Of a stretch of DNA of 5,933 nucleotides, positions 1-5,933 are shown piece by piece; position 1 is the first letter of the stretch, and each line of letters starts with the position of its first letter. A program made the position numbers and the translations under genes. The notes below the pieces were generated by a model. That model searched no databases and was not told the DNA's origin. It worked only from the letters and a program-made list of their open reading frames with translations. Origin of the DNA: Limnobacter sp. (GTDB taxonomy: Bacteria > Pseudomonadota > Gammaproteobacteria > Burkholderiales > Burkholderiaceae_B); assembly GCA_012032215.1 (NCBI GenBank), contig JAAURO010000125.1:1-5933 (forward strand), in the 5' to 3' direction.

Positions 1-1
1 T

Positions 2-1555
2 CATGACTGCGGCCCTTCAGGCCAGTTCATCGGGCGGGGTACCGTTTCTGAATCCAGTCCGGCTTCTCTTGACACGTGGCTGGAGGGCGACAGGCGGTTT
101 TCTTCGGAAGCCTGGCGTGACAACGGCCCCTACGCGCTCACTGCTGCACTGTATTGCCTGAATGCCAAATACACCCGGAAATTGCTGGATGTTGTGCCAG
201 CACACCACCCTAAACGTGGCCAGGTTGAATACGCACTCGATCAATTTTTAAGTGCCGCCAGTCCGGCCAACTTTTTTGCCACCAACCCCGATGCACAGCG
301 CAAACTGCTTGAAACCAAGGGTGAAAGCCTAAAGCAAGCCATTGAAAATATTTTGTGTGACATCCAGAAAGGAAAAATTTCACAAGCCGATGAAAGCGCT
401 TTTGAAGTGGGCCGTAATGTAGCAACAACTCCCGGCACCGTGGTATTTGAAAACGGGTGCTTTCAGCTGATTCAGTACGCGCCAGCCACGGCCAAAGTGG
501 GCGAGTGTCCATTGCTGTTGGTGCCGCCCTGTATCAACAAATACTACATTCTGGACTTGCAGCCGCAAAACTCCATGGTGGCCTACCTGGTGGGGCAAGG
601 GCACACGCTGTTTCTGGTTTCCTGGAGAAACCCGCAGGAAGCGCAGGGCCATTTTAGCTGGGACACCTACGTAGAAGACGGTATTGTTACGGCCATTGAC
701 ACCGTGCGGCAAATTTCCGGCCAGGAAAAAATCAATGCCATGGGCTTTTGCGTAGGCGGAACTCTGCTGGCAACGGCCATCAGCACCTTGGTGCAACGCG
801 GCAAACACTGGCTGGAAAGCGTTACCTTTTTAACCACCTTGCTCGATTTTACCGAATCAGGGCAATTGGGTGTATTTGTGACTGAAGAACAGGTACAGGC
901 CCGCGAGGAAACCATGGGTAAGGGGGGATTAATGCCAGGCAACGATTTAGCCGGTGCATTTTCTTCATTGCGGCCCAACGACTTGATCTGGAACTACGTG
1001 GTTAACAGCTACCTGAAAGGGGAAAAACCACCTGCGTTTGATTTGCTGTCCTGGAACAGTGACAGCACCAATCTGGCAGGCCCCATGTTTACCTGGTATC
1101 TGCGCAACACCTATTTGGAAAACAATCTGTGCAAGCCGGGAGCCGTGCAAGTATGCGGCAAACCGGTGGATTTGTCGTTGATTGACGTGCCTGCCTATGT
1201 GCTTGCTACCCGCGAAGACCACATTGTGCCCTGGACAGGGGCCTACGTCAGCACCCGGTTGCTGGGCGGCGAGGTACGTTTCGTGCTTGGTGCTTCGGGC
1301 CACATTGCAGGGGTGGTTAATCCGGTTTCCAAAAACAAGCGCAATTATTGGGTGGCCCCTGGCGACATCCCACCAGACCCCCAGAAATGGTTTGAAAAGG
1401 CGGAGTCTGTGCCAGGCAGTTGGTGGGCAGACTGGAACCACTGGTTGGAAGACCATAAGGGCCAGGAAGTTGCAGCACCCAAAAAAGCAGGCAGCAGCAA
1501 GCACAAAGCCATAGAGCCAGCGCCTGGGCGCTATGTCAAACAAAAGGCCTCATGA
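2..1555 (+). CDS. phaC: Class I poly(3-hydroxyalkanoate) synthase PhaC, 5'-truncated by the window edge
   Basis: PhaC polymerises (R)-3-hydroxyacyl-CoA, mainly 3-hydroxybutyryl-CoA, into PHB at the granule surface and releases CoA. The frame is open from base 2 to the stop at 1553-1555, giving 517 visible residues. Family members such as that of Cupriavidus necator have about 590, so roughly 70 N-terminal residues lie upstream. The N-terminal synthase domain begins with DRRF and includes SPANFFATNP and the DESAFEVGRNVA block. The alpha/beta-hydrolase core follows, with the lipase-like box GFCVGG; its nucleophile Cys codon is at 749-751. The other triad codons are Asp at 1217-1219 (REDHIVPW) and His at 1301-1303 (ASGHIAG). 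The Asp-His distance of 28 residues equals that in C. necator. The C-terminus EPAPGRYVKQKA is typical. A TTG at 182 is internal, not the start. About 29 residues before DRRF do not clearly resemble the family, so a frame error near the edge is possible. phaA follows after a 43-base gap. Confidence 0.96.
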   Translation, partial: HDCGPSGQFIGRGTVSESSPASLDTWLEGDRRFSSEAWRDNGPYALTAALYCLNAKYTRKLLDVVPAHHPKRGQVEYALDQFLSAASPANFFATNPDAQRKLLETKGESLKQAIENILCDIQKGKISQADESAFEVGRNVATTPGTVVFENGCFQLIQYAPATAKVGECPLLLVPPCINKYYILDLQPQNSMVAYLVGQGHTLFLVSWRNPQEAQGHFSWDTYVEDGIVTAIDTVRQISGQEKINAMGFCVGGTLLATAISTLVQRGKHWLESVTFLTTLLDFTESGQLGVFVTEEQVQAREETMGKGGLMPGNDLAGAFSSLRPNDLIWNYVVNSYLKGEKPPAFDLLSWNSDSTNLAGPMFTWYLRNTYLENNLCKPGAVQVCGKPVDLSLIDVPAYVLATREDHIVPWTGAYVSTRLLGGEVRFVLGASGHIAGVVNPVSKNKRNYWVAPGDIPPDPQKWFEKAESVPGSWWADWNHWLEDHKGQEVAAPKKAGSSKHKAIEPAPGRYVKQKAS

Positions 1556-1588
1556 AGCAGGGCCTGTTTAATCAACCTATCAATCAAT

Positions 1589-1592
1589 GGAG
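1589..1592 (+). promoter_or_regulatory. Ribosome binding site of phaA (GGAG), decides the start codon
   Basis: GGAG lies six bases before the ATG at 1599. An in-frame ATG at 1587 overlaps this site and has no purine-rich Shine-Dalgarno sequence in front of it. The start at 1599 also gives the family N-terminus [19 protein letters not shown]. Confidence 0.75.
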
Positions 1593-1598
1593 AACAAC

Positions 1599-2776
1599 AT
1601 GACCAAGGTGGTAATAGTAGCGGCAGGCCGCACAGCTATTGGCAAATTTGGAGGCAGTCTGGCCAGGGTGTCTGCACCCGAACTGGGCGCGCACGTTATT
1701 CAAGGGCTTCTGGAAAAAACCGGCATTTCCGGTGAGCAGGTGTCTGAAGTTATTCTGGGGCAGGTTCTTACAGCGGGCTCTGGGCAAAACCCGGCTCGTC
1801 AGGCAGTCATTAAGGCAGGCCTGCCTGCCAGCGTGCCAGCCATGACCATCAACAAGGTGTGTGGATCCGGCCTGAAAGCTGTCATGTTGGGAGCGCAGGC
1901 CATTGTTGTGGCGATGCGGAAATCGTGATTGCCGGCGGGCAGGAAAACATGAGCGCCTCGCCGCATGTGTTGCCCGGTAGCCGCGATGGCTTTCGTATGG
2001 GCGATGCCAAGCTGGTAGATACCATGATTGTAGATGGCCTGTGGGATGTGTATAACCAATACCATATGGGCATTACTGCAGAAAACGTGGCCGAGAAGTA
2101 CAGCATTTCCCGTGCCCGGCAAGACGAGTTTGCCGTAGCTTCACAAAACAAGGCCGAGGCGGCTATTGCTGCAGGAAAATTCAAGGATGAAATTTTCCCC
2201 TTGGAAATTCCCCAGCGCAAAGGGGAAGCCATGGTGTTTGACACCGATGAATTTCCGAAAAAGGGTGCCACAGTGGAAGGCATTTCCGGTATGCGGCCTG
2301 CCTTTAAAAAAGACGGCACAGTCACCGCAGCCAACGCATCGGGTATTAACGATGGCGCAGCCGCCGTGCTTTTGATGTCGGAGGAAAAGGCCAAACAACT
2401 GGGCCTGCCAGTGCTGGCTAAAATTGAAGCTTTCGCCAGTGCCGGTATCGACCCTTCCATTATGGGGATGGGGCCTGTGCCTGCTTCCAGGCTTTGCCTG
2501 AAAAAAGCGGGTTGGTCCGCCTCTGAGCTCGATCTCATGGAAATCAACGAGGCATTTGCCGCACAGGCTTGCGCGGTGAATCAGGAAATGGAGTGGGACA
2601 CCTCCAAAATCAACGTGAACGGTGGTGCCATTGCTTTGGGGCACCCCATTGGTGCTTCTGGGTGTCGTGTGCTGGTTAGCCTGTTGCACGAAATGAATCG
2701 GCGAAATGCCAAAAAAGGCTTGGCCTCTTTGTGTATTGGTGGCGGCATGGGCGTGGCACTGGCCGTTTCCCGGTAA
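1599..2776 (+). CDS. phaA: Acetyl-CoA C-acetyltransferase (beta-ketothiolase) PhaA, with a one-base frameshift
   Basis: PhaA condenses two acetyl-CoA into acetoacetyl-CoA, the first committed step of PHB synthesis in the cytoplasm. It belongs to the thiolase superfamily. The first frame runs from 1599 to a premature TGA at 1926-1928; the second frame carries the rest of the protein to the TAA at 2774-2776. The switch lies at 1908-1912: the first frame reads VVAMRKS, while the next frame resumes [15 protein letters not shown] exactly where the family continues. One extra G in the GG at 1910-1911 restores a single 392-residue protein; the C. necator enzyme has 393. All catalytic residues are present in corrected numbering: Cys88 (INKVCGSG, codon 1860-1862), His349 (GHPIGASG, codon 2642-2644) and Cys379 (SLCIGGGMG, codon 2732-2734). 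Sequencing error is more likely than a true pseudogene, because both halves are fully conserved and phaC and phaB are intact. It sits between phaC and phaB, probably in one transcript. Confidence 0.94.
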
Positions 2777-2834
2777 GGGGCAGCCAGGTTGTATTAATAA
2801 AATTTTTGTTTAATTTTTTAGTCAAGAAAGCAAG

Positions 2835-2839
2835 AAGGA
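2835..2839 (+). promoter_or_regulatory. Ribosome binding site of phaB (AAGGA), decides the start codon
   Basis: AAGGA ends seven bases before the ATG at 2847, a normal spacing. A TTG at 2841 in the same frame is only one base from the site and cannot use it, so the ATG is preferred. Confidence 0.72.
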
Positions 2840-2846
2840 TTTGAAC

Positions 2847-3602
2847 ATGAGTGGTCAAAAAACTGATCAAAAAGTAGCGTATGTAACTGGTGGCATGGGG
2901 GGTATTGGAACTTCTATCTGCAAGCGGCTTTGCCAGGATGGTTTCAAGGTGGTTGCAGGCTGTGGTCCCAATTCTCCCCGTAAAGACAAATGGCTGAGCG
3001 AAATGCGCGAGGCCGGTTTTGAAGTGTGGGCCAGTGAGGGCAATGTGGCTGACTGGGAAAGTACGAAAGCCGCTTTTGACAAGGTGAAAGCCGAACACGG
3101 GACCATTTCTGTACTGATTAACAATGCGGGTATTACGCGCGATGGCCTGTTTAGAAAAATGAGCCTGGAAGACTGGAAGGCTGTCATCGATACCAACCTG
3201 AATTCGCTGTTTAACGTGACCAAGCAGGTGATCGATGGCATGGTTGAACAAGGCTGGGGTCGCATCGTGAATATTTCGTCCATCAATGGACAAAAAGGCC
3301 AGTTTGGGCAAACCAACTATTCGACTGCTAAAGCAGGGTCGCATGGTTTTACCATGGCTTTGGCGCAGGAAGTGGCCTCCAAGGGAGTTACCGTAAACAC
3401 GGTAAGCCCTGGCTACATTGGCACCGATATGGTTCGGGCCATTCGCCCTGAAGTGCTGGAAAAGATTGTGTCTACCATTCCAGTCAGGCGATTGGGTGAG
3501 CCTGAAGAAATTGCTTCCATTTGTGGTTGGCTGGCTTCGGAAGAATCCGGCTTTTCCACTGGAGCAGACTTCTCTGTGAATGGCGGTTTGCACATGGGCT
3601 GA
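2847..3602 (+). CDS. phaB: Acetoacetyl-CoA reductase PhaB (short-chain dehydrogenase/reductase)
   Basis: PhaB reduces acetoacetyl-CoA to (R)-3-hydroxybutyryl-CoA, the monomer used by PhaC. It is an intact 251-residue classical SDR; the C. necator enzyme has 246, and the extra residues are in a slightly longer N-terminus. The Rossmann cofactor loop TGGMGGIG is at residues 14-21 and NNAG at 92-95. The catalytic tetrad is visible as Asn117, Ser145, Tyr158 and Lys162 (YSTAK). The segment CGPNSPRK at 39-46 carries the basic residues that favour NADPH in PhaB-type enzymes, so NADPH use is inferred. The block GQKGQFGQTNYSTAKAG and the C-terminal STGADFSVNGGLHMG are diagnostic for PhaB rather than for the fatty-acid enzyme FabG. 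The 70 bases between phaA and phaB are AT-rich and hold only the ribosome binding site that I can identify. Confidence 0.96.
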   Translation: MSGQKTDQKVAYVTGGMGGIGTSICKRLCQDGFKVVAGCGPNSPRKDKWLSEMREAGFEVWASEGNVADWESTKAAFDKVKAEHGTISVLINNAGITRDGLFRKMSLEDWKAVIDTNLNSLFNVTKQVIDGMVEQGWGRIVNISSINGQKGQFGQTNYSTAKAGSHGFTMALAQEVASKGVTVNTVSPGYIGTDMVRAIRPEVLEKIVSTIPVRRLGEPEEIASICGWLASEESGFSTGADFSVNGGLHMG

Positions 3603-3606
3603 AGCC

Positions 3607-3654
3607 TTAAGGAACCTCAAATCTGTATCCACGGAGTTAATCAGAGGTTCTTAA
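3607..3654 (+). terminator. Stem-loop just after phaB; possible terminator or mRNA-end structure
   Basis: TTAAGGAACCTC at 3607-3618 pairs with GAGGTTCTTAA at 3644-3654, leaving one bulged G and a 25-base loop. It begins four bases after the phaB stop codon, where the PHB biosynthesis genes end and the phaR leader begins. A T-rich stretch ending in six T at 3673-3678 follows, but not directly after the stem. The stem is also only moderately GC-rich, so this is not a textbook intrinsic terminator. It could instead stabilise the 3' end of the phaCAB message or give partial termination. Confidence 0.35.
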
Positions 3655-3681
3655 ATAGCGTATTTATTTGGCTTTTTTCAT

Positions 3682-3734
3682 CGCACCATTGCACTGCACA
3701 GGTTACACTGTGTGGTGCAAAATTTTTTTGCACC
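3682..3734 (+). promoter_or_regulatory. Candidate PhaR operator: clustered GCAC/GTGC inverted repeats upstream of phaR
   Basis: Two overlapping inverted repeats lie 24 to 76 bases before the phaR start. The first has 13-base arms, TTGCACTGCACAG (3689-3701) and CTGTGTGGTGCAA (3708-3720), which match as inverted copies at 11 of 13 positions around a 6-base spacer. The second is perfect: GGTGCAAAA (3714-3722) and TTTTGCACC (3726-3734) around TTT. The two share the half-site GGTGCAA, and another CGCACC lies at 3682-3687. PhaR proteins are known to bind TGC/GCA-rich sites and to repress their own gene, so autoregulation is a reasonable inference. TACACT at 3704-3709, in the spacer of the first repeat, resembles a -10 element, but I see no convincing -35. 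The second repeat could also form an RNA hairpin in the leader. Confidence 0.5.
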
Positions 3735-3757
3735 TCCCTATTTTGAGACAAGCAGGC

Positions 3758-4333
3758 ATGGCAGAAGAAACCCGACTGATTAAGAAATACCCAAACCGTC
3801 GCCTTTATGACACCCAAACCAGCAGCTACATTACTTTGGGCGATGTGAAGCAACTGGTGCTGGACAACGAAAGCTTTCAGGTTGTGGATGCAAAATCAGG
3901 TGAAGACCTAACCCGAAGCATTTTGCTGCAAATTATTTTAGACGAAGAAACCTGCGGAGCACCGATTTTTACATCGAATATGCTTTCGCACATTATTCGG
4001 TTTTATGGCAATGCCATGCAAAATATTATGGGCCCGTTTCTGGAGCAGAATTTCCAGGCCATTACCGATATTCAAAGCAAGTTTCAGGAGCAGGGCAAGG
4101 GCATGGTAGATGGCAAGCAGTTCGCCAACCCAGAACTTTGGGCACAGTTTATGACGGTGCAAACACCCATGATTCAGTCGATGATGAGCAATTACATCGA
4201 ACAGAGTAAAAATATGTTTGTGTCCATGCAAGATCAGTTTCAGGATCAAACGCGCAATTTGTTTTCCAATTTTGGTTTTCCGGCACAACCTGGAAAACCG
4301 GGGGCAAGCCCCAAAGATTCTTCCAAAAAATAA
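3758..4333 (+). CDS. phaR: Polyhydroxyalkanoate synthesis repressor PhaR
   Basis: PhaR is a DNA-binding protein that also binds PHB. In characterised relatives it represses phasin genes and itself when no polymer is present and leaves DNA when granules form. The protein has 191 residues. The N-terminal PHB/PHA accumulation regulator DNA-binding domain covers about residues 5-65 (LIKKYPNRRLYDTQTSSYITL...VVDAKSGEDLTRSILLQII). PHB-accumulation repeats follow at about 70-160, with FYGNAMQNIMGPFLEQN and MMSNYIEQSKNMFVSMQDQ. The glutamine-rich amphipathic region probably contacts polymer. The tail, about 172-191, is rich in Pro, Gly and Lys and looks disordered. The ATG at 3758 fits the family start, but its ribosome binding site is weak (GAGA at 3745-3748, or AGG only one base away). 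An in-frame TTG at 3743 is a less likely alternative. It has its own 155-base upstream spacer, so separate expression from phaCAB is likely. Confidence 0.95.
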   Translation: MAEETRLIKKYPNRRLYDTQTSSYITLGDVKQLVLDNESFQVVDAKSGEDLTRSILLQIILDEETCGAPIFTSNMLSHIIRFYGNAMQNIMGPFLEQNFQAITDIQSKFQEQGKGMVDGKQFANPELWAQFMTVQTPMIQSMMSNYIEQSKNMFVSMQDQFQDQTRNLFSNFGFPAQPGKPGASPKDSSKK

Positions 4334-4367
4334 GTACTAAAAATCACCTTTTTATCGGGTTGAAAAT

Positions 4368-5718
4368 ATGTCTGTAGTAAAGCGCCCACCCAGTGTGGGC
4401 TTTGTTTCGTTGGGGTGCCCCAAGGCGCTGGTTGATTCTGAGCGCATTTTGACCCAATTGAAAGTAGAGGGCTACCACGTAGCCCCCGATTACCAGGGTG
4501 CCGACCTGATTGTGGTGAACACCTGTGGCTTTATAGACAGCGCGGTGCAGGAAAGCCTGGATGCCATTGGCGAAGCCATTGCAGAAAACGGTAAGGTAAT
4601 TGTAACGGGCTGCCTGGGTGCCAAAAATGGCGAAGAAGGCAAACAGTTGATACAAAGCCTGCACCCAAAAGTGCTGGCTGTAACTGGGCCTCATGCTACC
4701 GAAGAGGTTATGCAGGCGGTGCATATTCACCTGCCAAAACCGCACGACCCTTTTGTGGATTTAATGCCAGACCATGGGGTTAAATTAACCCCTGCACATT
4801 ATGCGTATCTAAAAATTTCCGAAGGTTGCAACCACCGTTGCTCGTTTTGTATTATTCCGGCCATGCGGGGCGATTTGGTTAGTCGCCCGATTGGCGAGGT
4901 GCTGCGCGAGGCAGAAAGTCTGAAAAAAAGCGGTGTTAAAGAATTGCTGGTGGTAAGCCAGGATACCTCTGCATATGGTCTGGATTTAAAATACCGCACC
5001 GACTTTGTAAACGGGCGACCTGTTAAAACGCGTTTCCAGGAATTGGCAGAAGAGTTGGGGCAATTGGGAATCTGGGTGCGCATGCACTACGTGTACCCAT
5101 ACCCGCATGTAGACCGTGTGGTGCCACTTATGGCGGCAGGAAAAGTGTTGCCTTACCTGGACATTCCTTTTCAGCATTCCCACCCCGGTGTGCTTAAACG
5201 CATGAAACGCCCGGCCAGTGGCGAGAAAAACATGGAGCGCATTGTGGCCTGGCGCAACATTTGCCCAGACATCACGTTGCGCAGCACTTTCATTATCGGT
5301 TTTCCGGGCGAAACGAAGCCGAGTTTGAGCACCTGATGCAGTTTATTGAAGAAGCACAGCTGGATAGAGTGGGCGTGTTTGCCTATTCAGCGGTGGAAGG
5401 CGCGGTGGCCAATGCGCTTCCCAACCCGGTGCCGGAAGCGGTAAAAGAAGAGCGTAAAGCACGCTTGATGGCCTTGCAGGCTGATATAAGTCTTGCACGC
5501 AACCAGCGCAAGGTAGGCCAGGTGCTGCAAGTGCTGGTGGACGAAGTAGACGATGACGGACTGGTTGCCCGAAGTGCTGCAGATGCCCCGGAATAGATGG
5601 CAATGTGTTTGTGCCGTTGTTGGAGGGGGCGGGGGTTGTGGCGAAAGTGGGCGAGTTTATTCGGGTTGAGATTGAAGACTGCGATGAGCATGACCTGTGG
5701 GGTAGGCTGGTGCTTTGA
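4368..5718 (+). CDS. rimO: Ribosomal protein S12 (uS12) methylthiotransferase RimO, with two one-base frameshifts
   Basis: RimO adds a methylthio group to the conserved aspartate of ribosomal protein S12 (Asp89 in E. coli) using S-adenosylmethionine and two iron-sulfur clusters. The N-terminal methylthiotransferase domain carries cluster ligands Cys17, Cys53 and Cys82. The radical-SAM motif CNHRCSFC supplies Cys154, Cys158 and Cys161. A C-terminal TRAM domain starts near [14 protein letters not shown]. The block [20 protein letters not shown] and the start [17 protein letters not shown] separate RimO from MiaB. The first frame stops at 5334-5336, although from about 5315 the next frame reads [20 protein letters not shown], as expected after GFPGET. 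That frame stops at 5594-5596 after SAADAPE, and the third frame continues [13 protein letters not shown] to the TGA at 5716-5718. One added base near 5314 and one near 5593 give a single 450-residue protein, a normal RimO length. Sequencing error is the likelier cause. It starts 34 bases after phaR with only a weak GGG ribosome site at 4357-4359. Confidence 0.93.
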
Positions 5719-5726
5719 TGCCGGTC

Positions 5727-5780
5727 TTTCGCGCTGCGGCGCTTGTGCTTGGCTGTCACGCTGTGGCGCTTGTGCTTGGC
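5727..5780 (+). repeat. Two tandem 27-bp repeat units downstream of rimO
   Basis: Units 5727-5753 and 5754-5780 match at 24 of 27 bases and abut exactly. Each contains a CTGyGGCGCTTGTGCTTGGC block. The first begins nine bases after the rimO stop. The region is visibly GC-richer than the genes before it. No RNA gene or terminator with a T-run is apparent. One + strand frame reads this as SRCGACAWL twice, but that open frame simply overlaps the rimO tail and has no family signature. Confidence 0.75.
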
Positions 5781-5890
5781 TTTCACGTACAGCGCGTTGG
5801 TGTGTCGCCCGGCTTGGTTGCGCCCGGGCCCCGGTCGTGCTTTCGCACTGCGGCGCGTTGGCATCTGCCGCCCGGCTAAGGCTTTGCCCG
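5781..5890 (+). repeat. Two diverged ~50-bp copies related to the tandem 27-bp units
   Basis: Copies at 5781-5830 and 5841-5890 share, in the same order, TTTC, GCGCGTTGG (5792-5800 and 5853-5861), CGCCCGGCT (5806-5814 and 5869-5877) and GCCCG. The second copy also matches the first 27-bp unit: TTTCGCACTGCGGCGC at 5841-5856 against TTTCGCGCTGCGGCGC at 5727-5742, 15 of 16 bases. CCGGTC stands before both (5721-5726 and 5831-5836). This looks like a degenerate intergenic repeat family with four cores in about 170 bases. The last 43 bases of the window hold nothing I can identify. Confidence 0.6.
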
Positions 5891-5933
5891 AAACCCCGTC
5901 TGAAGCCTCACTTGCTCGGCGGCCGTTAACTCG

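Noticed and set aside
965..1543. Open frame on the - strand opposite the 3' half of phaC
   Set aside because: It lies entirely within conserved phaC coding sequence on the other strand and has no family signature.
1814..1825. 12-bp perfect palindrome GGCAGGCCTGCC
   Set aside because: It encodes the conserved KAGLPA segment of PhaA; codon choice explains it and nothing else supports a site.
1859..2776. Separate short thiolase gene starting inside phaA
   Set aside because: Its N-terminal residues before GDAEIV are out-of-frame phaA sequence; it is the 3' part of one frameshifted gene.
2676..3632. Long open frame on the - strand opposite phaB (318 codons)
   Set aside because: It is antisense to a fully conserved phaB and runs into phaA. 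Its translation shows no recognisable family, and the open frame follows from the codon use of the real gene.
4334..4367. Possible terminator between phaR and rimO (A and T runs)
   Set aside because: AAAAA and TTTTT around a short spacer make only a very weak AT stem with no GC base pairs.
5343..5864. - strand open frame opposite the rimO end and repeats
   Set aside because: It is antisense to conserved rimO; its Arg/Ser/Pro-rich composition reflects GC-rich antisense sequence.
5597..5929. + strand open frame of 110 codons with repeated SRCGACAWL
   Set aside because: Its first third overlaps the rimO C-terminus in the wrong frame, and the rest is a translation of the GC-rich repeats. There is no credible ribosome site or homology.
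1..5933. New defence, mobile or RNA-based system
   Set aside because: All coding space is explained by phaC, phaA, phaB, phaR and rimO. I see no transposase, integrase, CRISPR-like array, tRNA or reverse transcriptase.

Overview
This window is a polyhydroxybutyrate (PHB) biosynthesis locus in the order phaC-phaA-phaB-phaR, followed by rimO, with every gene on the + strand. The protein sequences resemble those of Cupriavidus/Burkholderia-type Burkholderiales, and phaC-phaA-phaB-phaR is the classic betaproteobacterial order. The coding DNA looks moderate in G+C by eye rather than very GC-rich, which suggests a lower-GC burkholderialean such as a Limnobacter-like organism. The genus is an inference only.

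Layout: (a) 1-1555 is phaC, a class I PHA synthase cut off at its 5' end by the window edge; (b) 1599-2776 is phaA, an acetyl-CoA acetyltransferase read with one single-base frameshift near 1910; (c) 2847-3602 is phaB, an intact NADPH-type acetoacetyl-CoA reductase; (d) 3603-3757 is a regulatory spacer with a stem-loop just after phaB and a cluster of GCAC/GTGC half-sites in two overlapping inverted repeats just before phaR; (e) 3758-4333 is phaR, the PHB-responsive regulator; (f) 4368-5718 is rimO, the ribosomal protein S12 methylthiotransferase, read with two single-base frameshifts; (g) 5719-5933 is a visibly GC-richer non-coding tail made largely of degenerate repeats.

How the genes work together: PhaA condenses two acetyl-CoA to acetoacetyl-CoA, PhaB reduces this to (R)-3-hydroxybutyryl-CoA, and PhaC polymerises it on the nascent granule. 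PhaR senses free polymer and, in the known family, represses granule genes and itself. RimO is a housekeeping neighbour acting on the ribosome, with no known role in PHB.

I do not see a new biological system here. The points worth a second look are the candidate autoregulatory operator in front of phaR, the degenerate repeat cluster after rimO, and three frameshifts that all look like the loss of one base, most in short homopolymers. The frameshifts suggest sequencing or assembly error more than gene decay.
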